A DNA stretch of 51,039 nucleotides from Exobacillus caeni (GTDB lineage: Bacteria > Bacillota > Bacilli > Bacillales > Guptibacillaceae): NCBI RefSeq assembly GCF_005747095.1, contig NZ_SWLG01000025.1, positions 1-51,039 of the forward strand, written 5' to 3'. Below, one piece after another: positions 1 to 7,601 of this stretch. Positions within the stretch are counted from its first letter, which is position 1. Each line of letters starts with the position of its first letter. Made by a program: the position numbers and the translations under genes. The notes beneath the pieces were generated by a model. The model was given only the letters and a program-made list of their open reading frames with translations, did not search any database and was not told the origin of the DNA.

Positions 1-60
1 GAAAAATCCGAACTGATTTAAATTCTGATTAAAGAATTTTGAATCAAAGTTCGGATTTTC
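1..60 (+). terminator. Strong hairpin, likely terminator of the gene left of the window
   Basis: Twelve bases at 3-14 pair perfectly with 48-59 (AAAATCCGAACT against AGTTCGGATTTT), and an inner stem pairs 21-26 with 33-38. The arms begin in A and end in T, so it could work on either strand. The upstream gene lies outside the window. Confidence 0.6.
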
Positions 61-236
61 CTTTGGCTAAAATACTTTTGTCCCAGCCTCTTTTTGCTTT
101 TATAAAGGCAGGAAAGCTCCATATGCAAGCAGAACTCTTTAAAAGGAAAAAGGGCAAGGATGCTTTTCCGGAATTGATAACAAGACTATACTTAATGTAA
201 GTGAATGAAACAGCGAAAGAGAAATGGGGATATAAA
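61..236. other. Intergenic region upstream of panE
   Basis: No gene is visible. Positions 79-95 hold TGTCCCAGCCTCTTTTT, the exact reverse complement of a 17-mer at 50751-50767 near the right edge. TATACT at 187-192, with a poor -35 (TTTTCC, 17 bp upstream), could be a SigA promoter for panE. Confidence 0.4.
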
Positions 237-1130
237 ATGGATGTAGGTATAGTGGGCGGCGGAGCGATCGGTTTATTATTTGCCTCTTACTTAAAACGGG
301 CAGGACATATGGTGACAATCTATACAAAAAGAGCAGAACAGGCCATGAAGCTAACGGGAGAAGGGCTTGTTTTTCACAGGGGCGGAAGCGTCGAGAAGTA
401 TCATGTAGAAGCTTTTCCGATAGAACAAATCAGGGAACATGAACTGTTAATAATTGCTGTAAAGCAATATCAATTAGAAGACCTTTCGCCTTATCTTAAA
501 AGTGTGAAAAAACCGGAATCAACCCTTTTGTATCTCCAAAACGGAATGGGGCATGTAAAGGGGTTCAAAGAGAACGGTTGGCATGCGATTGTAGCCGGTG
601 TAGTAGAACATGGTGCAAAAAGGATGTCAGATCATGAAATAGTGCAAACAGGGTTCGGGAAAACGAAAATAAGTCTTGTTACTGGTCAAAGCGACCTTCA
701 TCGTTGGACAGCAACTTTACATAACAAAGGATTTCCTATTGAGATCAAGGATAACTGGCATGAGATGCTTTCAAGAAAATTAGTAGTAAACTGTGCGATA
801 AATCCATTAACAGCAATTTTTAAAGTTCCGAACGGAGAACTGCTCTACAATGACCACTTTCAAAATCTGATGAAAAAAATCGTAAAAGAAGCAACATTTC
901 TCTTACATCTGGATGAAAGAGAAATGTGGGATGAAGTGGTGGCTGTTTGTAAATATACAGAACAAAACCGTTCATCGATGCTGACAGATATTGAGAATAA
1001 TAGAAAAACCGAAATCGAAGCGATAAATGGTTTCCTTGTTGAAAAAGGAAATGAAAACAATATTCCGGTGCCATATAACGATTTTGTCTACAAGAGCGTT
1101 AGTGGAATGGAACAAGTTGGAAAGGCCTAA
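237..1130 (+). CDS. panE: 2-dehydropantoate 2-reductase
   Basis: PanE (KPR, ApbA/PanE family; ylbQ in B. subtilis) reduces 2-dehydropantoate to pantoate with NADPH for pantothenate and CoA synthesis in the cytoplasm. The N-terminus carries the Rossmann dinucleotide-binding loop GGGAIG at residues 7-12. A central K-x4-N-x3-N motif (SRKLVVNCAINPL, Lys near 180) matches the family catalytic lysine and asparagine region. The start at ATG 237 is preceded by GGGGAT 8 bases upstream and gives 297 aa, the usual length. An in-frame GTG at 201 would add 12 non-conserved residues. In B. subtilis this gene also lies just upstream of bshC and mraZ, which supports the call. Substrate specificity cannot be proved from sequence in this family. 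Confidence 0.88.
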   Translation: MDVGIVGGGAIGLLFASYLKRAGHMVTIYTKRAEQAMKLTGEGLVFHRGGSVEKYHVEAFPIEQIREHELLIIAVKQYQLEDLSPYLKSVKKPESTLLYLQNGMGHVKGFKENGWHAIVAGVVEHGAKRMSDHEIVQTGFGKTKISLVTGQSDLHRWTATLHNKGFPIEIKDNWHEMLSRKLVVNCAINPLTAIFKVPNGELLYNDHFQNLMKKIVKEATFLLHLDEREMWDEVVAVCKYTEQNRSSMLTDIENNRKTEIEAINGFLVEKGNENNIPVPYNDFVYKSVSGMEQVGKA

Positions 1131-1166
1131 AACGGATGAAAGGCTTTGAGTAAGGGGGGAAAAGTG

Positions 1167-1550
1167 ATGGAAGGTTTCTTTGCTTCGGTGATTGCTACTA
1201 TCGTAACAATGCCGCTTGCAGCATGGCTGGTAGTCTATATGATCAGTTACCAGTTAACACGGCGTAAAAAGGCTTCGTTTCGTTTAGCGGTCGACTTGTC
1301 TACACTTCTGTTCATAGCAGCAGTTCATTTTATGATCTATGAAATCTGGGGGCGGTCGGTCCTCTGGTTAATTGTTCTGTTTATCCTGGGAGCAGGGGCC
1401 ATTTTTACGATTGTTCACTACAAGTACCGGGAAGAAATCCATTTTACGAAAATAATAAAGGGAGCGTGGCGCTTTAATTTTATAGTGTTCATGCTGGGAT
1501 ACTTTATGCTTCTAATCATCGGGCTCGCGCAAAGAATCCTTGAAGTATAG
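1167..1550 (+). CDS. DUF3397-like membrane protein
   Basis: A 127-residue hydrophobic protein with about four predicted membrane segments (near residues 1-25, 38-58, 63-82 and 102-123) and short basic loops such as QLTRRKKASFR. It resembles the DUF3397 proteins that Bacillaceae often encode between panE and bshC. No function is known to me, and no catalytic motif is visible. The start at ATG 1167 follows a strong AGGGGGG about 8 bases upstream; TTG 1146 and GTG 1164 are in-frame alternatives. It lies 36 bp after panE, so the two are probably cotranscribed, while bshC has its own promoter. Confidence 0.7.
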   Translation: MEGFFASVIATIVTMPLAAWLVVYMISYQLTRRKKASFRLAVDLSTLLFIAAVHFMIYEIWGRSVLWLIVLFILGAGAIFTIVHYKYREEIHFTKIIKGAWRFNFIVFMLGYFMLLIIGLAQRILEV

Positions 1551-1569
1551 GTTTAGAAAGCAGATTTTT

Positions 1570-1598
1570 TTGGGAGGGAAGGATAAGTTTGCTATACT
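1570..1598 (+). promoter_or_regulatory. SigA promoter for bshC
   Basis: TTGGGA at 1570-1575, a 17-bp spacer and TATACT at 1593-1598. The -10 is extended by TGC immediately upstream. It sits in the 125-bp gap before bshC. Confidence 0.65.
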
Positions 1599-1675
1599 TA
1601 CAGAGGTACATAGAAGCACCTTATAATAAATTTATTTACGCTTAAAAGCGGTCTCTTCAGAAAGGAAGAAATATA

Positions 1676-3298
1676 ATGGATAAATTGGAAATTTCCCTTC
1701 CGTCTTCCAATACGTTTACACAAACATATATTGAAAATCCAGATAAGTTATCCACTTTTTTCGATTATACATATCAACAAAGTGAGTTTCAGGAAAGAGT
1801 GAAGGAACTGAGAGAGCGAGAATTCCCAAGAGCAAAACTTGCCGAGCATTTGTTAGCATATAATCGAAAATTAAATGCTGGAAATCAAACCCTTGAAAAT
1901 ATAAATAAGTTAAAGAAGCCTGAAAGTGTTGTTGTTGTAGGAGGGCAGCAGGCCGGCCTGTTAACTGGACCGCTGTATACGATCCACAAGTGTATCTCGA
2001 TAATCGTACTGGCAAAACAGCAGGAAAAAGAATTGGGTGTTCCGGTAGTGCCTGTTTTTTGGATTGCAGGAGAAGACCATGATTTTCAGGAAATAAACCA
2101 TGTCTATGGTTATCGGGAAGGGACAGAGAAAAAAATAACGCTGGCCCAAAAACAAATGTTTAAAAATCCTGTTACTGAAATGGAAATGGATACTGGTGCG
2201 GTCGTGGAGTGGCTCGATGAAGTTTTCAGGCATTTCGGAGAAACGGCATACACGAACGGGCTTCTGGCAGATCTTTATAAGGAAGCAGAAACTGCCCGTA
2301 CATTTGTTGATTTTTTTGCGTTGACCCTCCTCCGATTATTTAAGGACCAGGGATTAGTGGTCATGGACTCAGGTGACAGTGATCTCCGATCGATCGAAGC
2401 CGCATTTTTTGAACAGCTTATAAAAAGCAACGAAGAGCTCAACAGTGCGGTTGTTACTCAGAGTGAAAAACTGCAGGAAGAAGGATACTCTGTCTCGGTA
2501 GATGTTGATGATCGGCAGGCTAATCTTTTTTACCATCTTAACGGAGAACGAATTTTGCTTGAGCGAAATGGAGAAGGAGCATTCAAAGGTAAGCAAAATG
2601 AATGCATCCTATCACAAGAAGAGCTAATAAAAGCAGCAAACGATCGACCGGAACTTCTAAGTAATAATGTAGTGACAAGACCTTTGATGCAGGAATACCT
2701 GTTGCCGACCCTTGCTTTTATTGCCGGGCCCGGAGAAATTGCATATTGGGGTCTGTTGAAAAAAGCTTTTCATTTGTTCGGTTTCCGGATGCCTCCTGTT
2801 GTCCCACGATTGAACCTGACTATGATAGACCGTTTGACCGAGAAATGGATGGATGAAAGAGGCTATGATGTGGAGAGTTGTTTGAAAAACGGGCTATCAG
2901 AAGCCAGAAAGCGCTTTTTAGATCGGCAGAACAACTGGGACATTAATGGGAAAGCTGCTGATGTGAAAAGGGAGATACAGCTCAGCCATAAAAGATTAAG
3001 CGAACTTGCGACTGATATTGATGGAAATTTAGAGAAGGTGACGGAAAAAAACCTGGACTTGATTTTTAAGCAAATCGAGTATTTAAAAAGAAAGATGGAA
3101 AAAACCATCGAGGAAAAACATAGGCCTGAGCTTGAAAAATACGATCATGCCCACAACCTGTTGAATCCAGGGGGTTCCCTTCAAGAGAGAAAGTGGAATG
3201 TTTTCTACTTTATGAACCTTTATGGCCCGGATTTAATAAACCGGCTGACGGAGCTTGACTATCGGTTTAACGGTAACCATGATGTCGTATTTCTTTAA
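1676..3298 (+). CDS. bshC: Bacillithiol biosynthesis cysteine-adding enzyme BshC
   Basis: BshC (YllA) adds cysteine to glucosaminyl-malate, the last step of synthesis of bacillithiol, the main low-molecular-weight thiol of many Firmicutes. The protein is 540 aa, matching B. subtilis YllA (539). Visible family features are GGQQAGLLTGPLYTIHK near residues 85-101, then PVFWIAGEDHDFQEINHVY near 125-143, in a Rossmann-like core resembling nucleotidyl-transferase and synthetase folds. A charged coiled-coil segment follows near residues 420-500. The ATG start is preceded by AGAAAGGAAG. The position immediately upstream of mraZ is the same as in B. subtilis. A terminator follows, so it is transcribed separately from the dcw cluster. 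Confidence 0.95.
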   Translation: MDKLEISLPSSNTFTQTYIENPDKLSTFFDYTYQQSEFQERVKELREREFPRAKLAEHLLAYNRKLNAGNQTLENINKLKKPESVVVVGGQQAGLLTGPLYTIHKCISIIVLAKQQEKELGVPVVPVFWIAGEDHDFQEINHVYGYREGTEKKITLAQKQMFKNPVTEMEMDTGAVVEWLDEVFRHFGETAYTNGLLADLYKEAETARTFVDFFALTLLRLFKDQGLVVMDSGDSDLRSIEAAFFEQLIKSNEELNSAVVTQSEKLQEEGYSVSVDVDDRQANLFYHLNGERILLERNGEGAFKGKQNECILSQEELIKAANDRPELLSNNVVTRPLMQEYLLPTLAFIAGPGEIAYWGLLKKAFHLFGFRMPPVVPRLNLTMIDRLTEKWMDERGYDVESCLKNGLSEARKRFLDRQNNWDINGKAADVKREIQLSHKRLSELATDIDGNLEKVTEKNLDLIFKQIEYLKRKMEKTIEEKHRPELEKYDHAHNLLNPGGSLQERKWNVFYFMNLYGPDLINRLTELDYRFNGNHDVVFL

Positions 3299-3316
3299 AA
3301 AAATATTAAATTCCAT

Positions 3317-3352
3317 GAAAAAAATCCTGCTGAACAGCAGGATTTTTTTTTT
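3317..3352 (+). terminator. Rho-independent terminator after bshC
   Basis: AAAATCCTGCT (3321-3331) pairs with AGCAGGATTTT (3336-3346) around a GAAC loop, followed by a long T run. It separates bshC from the mraZ operon. Confidence 0.9.
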
Positions 3353-3374
3353 GTTAAACGAATTCCTAAATTAA

Positions 3375-3400
3375 GTGGTGAAAAGTGGGGAGATGTGGTA
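3375..3400 (+). promoter_or_regulatory. MraZ operator (three GTGG repeats)
   Basis: GTGG occurs at 3375, 3385 and 3395, exactly 10 bp apart, with a fourth copy at 3416 out of that register. MraZ is known in other bacteria to bind a short series of such G-rich direct repeats spaced one helical turn apart upstream of its own gene, and to repress the dcw operon. I see no convincing -35/-10 pair next to it. Confidence 0.65.
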
Positions 3401-3437
3401 ACTTTAAGTTAGGAAGTGGGGAAGGAGGGGAAATGCC

Positions 3438-3869
3438 ATGTTCATGGGGGAGTATCAGCACAACATTGATGAAAAAGGAAGAATGATTATCCCCGCTAAA
3501 TTTAGAGATGAACTTGGTGAATCCTTTGTCCTCACCCGGGGACTGGACCAGTGTGTGTTCGGTTATCCGATGGAAGAATGGAAACAGTTAGAAGAAAAGA
3601 TGAAAGCTCTCCCTTTTACTAAAAAAGACGCAAGGGCATTTACCCGCTTTTTCTTTTCAGGTGCAACAGAGTCCCAACTGGACAAGCAGGGCAGAGTCAA
3701 TATCGTTCCCACATTAAGGAAGTATGCTGAACTTGATAAGGAATGTGTCGTGATCGGTGTATCGAACCGTATTGAAATCTGGAGCAAGTCGATCTGGGAA
3801 GAATATTTTGCACAATCAGAAGAATCTTTTGCAGACATCGCAGAAAGCATTATGGATTTTGACTTATAA
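3438..3869 (+). CDS. mraZ: Transcriptional regulator MraZ
   Basis: First gene of the dcw cluster; a small DNA-binding protein that represses its own operon through GTGG boxes and can bind the nucleoid. The 143 residues hold two SpoVT/AbrB-like repeats, each with the DxxGR signature: DEKGR at 11-15 and DKQGR at 82-86. Length equals B. subtilis MraZ (YllB). The start at ATG 3438 (MFMGEYQ) follows AGGAGGGG; ATG 3444 is an in-frame alternative but family members normally start with MFMGE. The three GTGG boxes at 3375-3400 are the likely target site. Confidence 0.95.
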   Translation: MFMGEYQHNIDEKGRMIIPAKFRDELGESFVLTRGLDQCVFGYPMEEWKQLEEKMKALPFTKKDARAFTRFFFSGATESQLDKQGRVNIVPTLRKYAELDKECVVIGVSNRIEIWSKSIWEEYFAQSEESFADIAESIMDFDL

Positions 3870-3918
3870 AACCATACTAATAGAGCACGTAATATGAATA
3901 AAAGGACAAGGAGTAACT

Positions 3919-4851
3919 ATGTTTGAACATGTAACAGTACTAAGAGAAGAAGCAGTTGAAGGCTTGAACATCAACCCTGACGGCGTCTATGTAGACTGTA
4001 CTCTGGGAGGTGGTGGGCACAGCTCGCTAATATTGCAAAAACTTCAAAACGGGCATTTGTACGCGTTTGACCAGGATGATTGGGCCATCGAGAACGCAAA
4101 AGAAGCATTTAAACAATTTGAAGGCAAGGTTACGGTCATTAAATCTAATTTCAGATATTTAAAAGAAGAGCTGCAAAAGCGGGATGTTAACAGTGTAGAC
4201 GGAATTTTGTTCGATCTCGGAGTATCTTCTCCCCAATTGGACGAAGCAGAGAGAGGATTCAGCTACCAGCATGATGCACCGCTGGATATGAGGATGGATC
4301 AGAAGGGTGAATTAAGCGCTTTTGAAGTCGTAAACAGTTGGGACTATAACCAGTTGGTGTCCATTTTCTTTAAATACGGTGAAGAGAAGTTTTCTAAACA
4401 AATCGCGCGGAAAATTGAGTCTTATCGAGAGAAGAAAGCTATTGAAACAACTTTTGAGCTTGTCGATATTATTAAAGAAGCGATTCCTGCTCCAGCCAGG
4501 AGAGCGGGCGGCCATCCTGCCAAAAGAACTTTTCAGGCAATCCGGATCGCTGTAAACGATGAACTTGGAGCGTTTGAAGAAGCACTGAAGGAAGGAATGG
4601 ATTTGTTAAATCCAGGGGGGCGAATCAGTGTGATCACGTTCCACTCATTAGAAGACCGAATATGCAAAACGGTAATGAAGGAAGCATCAAAAGGACCTGA
4701 CTTACCGCCAGGACTTCCAATAATACCGGATGAATACCAGCCAAAGATGAAGCTGATAACCAGAAAGCCGATATTGCCTGGAGAAAGAGAACAGGAAGAA
4801 AATAGAAGAGCACGTTCTGCAAAGCTTCGAATCGCAGAACGAAATAAATAA
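3919..4851 (+). CDS. rsmH: 16S rRNA (cytosine(1402)-N4)-methyltransferase RsmH
   Basis: RsmH (MraW, YllC) transfers a methyl group from S-adenosylmethionine to N4 of C1402 in 16S rRNA, in the decoding centre. The SAM-binding motif [10 protein letters not shown] lies at residues 26-35, and the family block [15 protein letters not shown] near residue 95. Near residues 190-210 the [19 protein letters not shown] block is typical of the family, as is ITFHSLEDR further on. Length is 310 aa (311 in B. subtilis). AAGGAG precedes the ATG. It sits 49 bp after mraZ and before ftsL, the universal order. Confidence 0.97.
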   Translation: MFEHVTVLREEAVEGLNINPDGVYVDCTLGGGGHSSLILQKLQNGHLYAFDQDDWAIENAKEAFKQFEGKVTVIKSNFRYLKEELQKRDVNSVDGILFDLGVSSPQLDEAERGFSYQHDAPLDMRMDQKGELSAFEVVNSWDYNQLVSIFFKYGEEKFSKQIARKIESYREKKAIETTFELVDIIKEAIPAPARRAGGHPAKRTFQAIRIAVNDELGAFEEALKEGMDLLNPGGRISVITFHSLEDRICKTVMKEASKGPDLPPGLPIIPDEYQPKMKLITRKPILPGEREQEENRRARSAKLRIAERNK

Positions 4852-4893
4852 AACGTGCATATAACTTTAAACTTTTTGTGAGGGGGAAACAGG

Positions 4894-5262
4894 TTGAGTA
4901 ATTTAGCGTATAAAATTCAGCAAAAACAAGTGCAGGAAAAAAAGCAAAAGGTACAACAACAACCGCAAACAGTCGTCGTTCCGCGTTCTAGGGTCACAAG
5001 AGGAGAAAAATTATTGTGGGTCGTATTAACTTGTTGTTTCTTAATGGCCTCGATTATGGTAGTTTCTAATTATGCTTCCATCTATAATACCAACACGGAA
5101 ATACAAAAAATCGAAGCGAAGCAAAACCAATTCGCCAAAACGAACGAAGAACTTAGTTTCACAGTAAAGGAACTTAGCTCTCCGGATCGGATCATGCAGG
5201 TAGCTAAGGATAAGCTTGGCATGACTTTCAGCGATAAGAACGTACAGGTTGTTCGTAATTAA
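4894..5262 (+). CDS. ftsL: Cell division protein FtsL
   Basis: Bitopic membrane protein of the divisome that forms a complex with DivIC and DivIB and helps activate septal PBP2B. The 122 residues show a basic, Gln-rich cytoplasmic tail (1-37), one membrane segment (about 39-58) and an extracytoplasmic coiled coil (about 60-100). The start is TTG 4894 with GAGGGGG 6-8 bases upstream; the N-terminal MSNLAY matches other Bacillus FtsL proteins. FtsL is unstable in B. subtilis and its level limits division; nothing here shows whether this holds in this organism. Confidence 0.92.
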   Translation: MSNLAYKIQQKQVQEKKQKVQQQPQTVVVPRSRVTRGEKLLWVVLTCCFLMASIMVVSNYASIYNTNTEIQKIEAKQNQFAKTNEELSFTVKELSSPDRIMQVAKDKLGMTFSDKNVQVVRN

Positions 5263-5291
5263 AGAAAGACAGTTTAGAGAGTGTGAATTTA

Positions 5292-7535
5292 ATGAAAACA
5301 ACAAAACATCCACATACCAATAGAGGAGCAGTGATCTTATCTTTACTATTTGTCCTGCTCTTTTTTATTTTTATCGCAAGGTTTTTTGTGATTGAGTCAT
5401 CCCAGACTGTAAAAGGGGAAGAGGGGAAACCTGTTGACCTAAAGAACCTTGCAGAAGAAAAATGGACGAGAAACAGAACCATCGAAGCTGATAGGGGATC
5501 GATAGTTGATCGAACAGGCAAAAAGGTTCTGGCAGAAGATATTCCGGCCTATACAGTGATAGCAATACTGGACAAGAAATATCCTGATCATGTAAAGGAC
5601 GTAGCGAAAACTGCCCAAAAGTTAGCGCCGATCCTGGATATGTCGGAAACCGACTTGAAGAGGATCTTAAGTTCAGAAGGCAGGTTTCAGGTAGAATTCG
5701 GTAACGTCGGGAGAAACCTCTCCCTTTCAGAAAAGGAAAAAATCGAAGAACTGGACTTGCCTGGAATCAATTTTATTGAAAGTAAAAAAAGGTATTACCC
5801 GAATGGGTTGTTTGCCTCCCACATAATCGGATTTACAAACGAAGATAAAGAAACAGGTAAGCAAAAAGGTGTTATGGGTCTGGAAAAGGATCTTAATAAG
5901 TATTTAACGGAACAGAATGGAACGGTCACTTACCAGGGGGATCGGAGAGGTTTTGAACTTCCGGATCCAGATAAAGTCATCGACCCGCCCAAAAAAGGAT
6001 ATGATGTTCAGCTAACGATTGACCAGAATATTCAACTTTATCTCGAGCAGGCGATGTCAGAAGCGAATAAGAAATACAGCCCTGAACGTATGATCGGAAT
6101 TGTCGCAGATCCAAAAACAGGAAGAATACTTGCCATGAGTAACCGCCCTTCGTTTGATCCTAATAAGCGAAATGTGGAAAATTTTACAAACTATGCGATT
6201 TCATCTTCCTACGAACCGGGTTCTACAATGAAAATATTCACCCTTGCTGCAGCAATAGAGGAAGGGGTTTACAACGGGAATGAAAAATATCAATCCGGTA
6301 CCTATAAATACCAGGATGGAGTAAGGCCGATTAAAGACCATAACGGTGGAGCAGGATGGGGGAAAATCACGTTTGACGAAGGAGTGCAAAAATCCTCTAA
6401 CGTAGCTTTTTCCATTCTGGCAAAAGAAAAGCTTGGTTTTGACCGTTTCAAACAGTACCTTCACAAGTTTGGATTGGATGAAAAGACAGGGATCGACCTG
6501 CCGGGAGAAGCTAACAGCCGGATTAGATTTCAATGGGAATCAGAAAAAATCACCACTGCATTCGGTCAGGGAACAGCAATTACACCGATACAACAGATAC
6601 AGGCAGCTACAGCGATCGCAAACGGCGGTAAAATGATGCGCCCCTATGTGGTTGAAAAAATCGTGAACCCTAATTCAAAAAAAATCGAGCAGAATCATGA
6701 ACCAAAACAGGCAGGAACACCGATCTCTAAAGAGACAGCAGCACATACATTGGATATTCTTGAAACAGTCGTAACAGAAGGAACTGGTACGCCCTACCAA
6801 ATACCGGGCTACGATATTGCAGGGAAAACAGGTACGGCACAAATATCCGATAGCGGCGGCTACATGAGCGGTTGGGGGAAAAACATTTTTTCTTTCCTTG
6901 GTTTTGCACCTAAAGATAACCCCAAGCTGATCGTTTATGTTGCGGTCGACCGCCCGAATGTTGAATTTCCTGAAGCCGGGAGCGCCCCGGTGTCCCAGGT
7001 TTTTAAAAGTGTTATGAAAAACAGTTTGCAATATCTTAATATTGAGCCCCAGGAGGAGAAAACTCCTGAAAATAAGGAAAAGAAAGAGGTCGGCGTTGAG
7101 CTTAAAGATTTTACTGGTGAAGATAGTAAACAAGCTGAAAAAACGTTAAAGGATAAAGGTTTTGAAGTTGTTGTATTGGGGAATGGCTCTACGGTAAAAG
7201 GACAGGCCCCTTATGCTGGATCCTCAGTCCTTTCGGGTGAAAGGATAGTTCTAAAGACAGATGGAGAGGCAAAAATGCCAGATCTTACATCCTGGTCGCT
7301 TGCAGATGTGTTAAAAGTGGTTGATGTCATGGACCTCAAGCCGAATGTGATGGGGGAAGGTTTTGTAACCAAACAGGGCATAGACCCTGGAGCAACAGTA
7401 AAAGAGGAAGACTATTTAGTCGTCCAATTGAATCCTCCGAATAACAGTGAGAGTGAACAGGGCGGGGGACAGGATGAAGAAAATGAAGAGTCTGGAAGCG
7501 AAGGGGCAGATGATGAAATAACTGTAACCGATTAG
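5292..7535 (+). CDS. pbpB: Septal transpeptidase PBP2B
   Basis: Class B penicillin-binding protein that crosslinks septal peptidoglycan during vegetative and sporulation division. Order of parts: short cytoplasmic tail, membrane anchor (about 14-34), dimerisation/pedestal domain beginning near RGSIVDR, transpeptidase domain, and two C-terminal PASTA repeats (about 615-745). Catalytic motifs, numbered from ATG 5292: STMK with active serine at 311, SSN at 368-370 and KTGT at 512-515. The tail ends in an acidic, low-complexity stretch. ATG 5292 is preferred because GAGAGTG lies 8 bases upstream; GTG 5283 overlaps that site. A 747-aa protein is slightly longer than the 716 aa of B. subtilis PbpB because of the acidic tail. 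Confidence 0.95.
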   Translation: MKTTKHPHTNRGAVILSLLFVLLFFIFIARFFVIESSQTVKGEEGKPVDLKNLAEEKWTRNRTIEADRGSIVDRTGKKVLAEDIPAYTVIAILDKKYPDHVKDVAKTAQKLAPILDMSETDLKRILSSEGRFQVEFGNVGRNLSLSEKEKIEELDLPGINFIESKKRYYPNGLFASHIIGFTNEDKETGKQKGVMGLEKDLNKYLTEQNGTVTYQGDRRGFELPDPDKVIDPPKKGYDVQLTIDQNIQLYLEQAMSEANKKYSPERMIGIVADPKTGRILAMSNRPSFDPNKRNVENFTNYAISSSYEPGSTMKIFTLAAAIEEGVYNGNEKYQSGTYKYQDGVRPIKDHNGGAGWGKITFDEGVQKSSNVAFSILAKEKLGFDRFKQYLHKFGLDEKTGIDLPGEANSRIRFQWESEKITTAFGQGTAITPIQQIQAATAIANGGKMMRPYVVEKIVNPNSKKIEQNHEPKQAGTPISKETAAHTLDILETVVTEGTGTPYQIPGYDIAGKTGTAQISDSGGYMSGWGKNIFSFLGFAPKDNPKLIVYVAVDRPNVEFPEAGSAPVSQVFKSVMKNSLQYLNIEPQEEKTPENKEKKEVGVELKDFTGEDSKQAEKTLKDKGFEVVVLGNGSTVKGQAPYAGSSVLSGERIVLKTDGEAKMPDLTSWSLADVLKVVDVMDLKPNVMGEGFVTKQGIDPGATVKEEDYLVVQLNPPNNSESEQGGGQDEENEESGSEGADDEITVTD

Positions 7536-7544
7536 CGGTGTTCT

Positions 7545-7570
7545 ATTGTCTTTCGTACAAGCATATAGTG
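7545..7570 (+). promoter_or_regulatory. Possible SigE promoter for spoVD
   Basis: GCATATAGT near 7562-7570 resembles a SigE -10 (CATACAAT), and TTCTATT upstream loosely fits a SigE -35, with a spacer close to the expected length. spoVD has its own SigE promoter in B. subtilis, but the match here is weak. Confidence 0.3.
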
Positions 7571-7601
7571 AAACGAGCATTGAATAGGGAGGGTATGTCC
7601 C

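Noticed and set aside
7021-7535. The acidic tail of PBP2B as a frameshift or fusion
   Set aside because: The PASTA repeats are complete and the tail simply extends in frame to a normal stop before spoVD; acidic low-complexity ends are common in such proteins.
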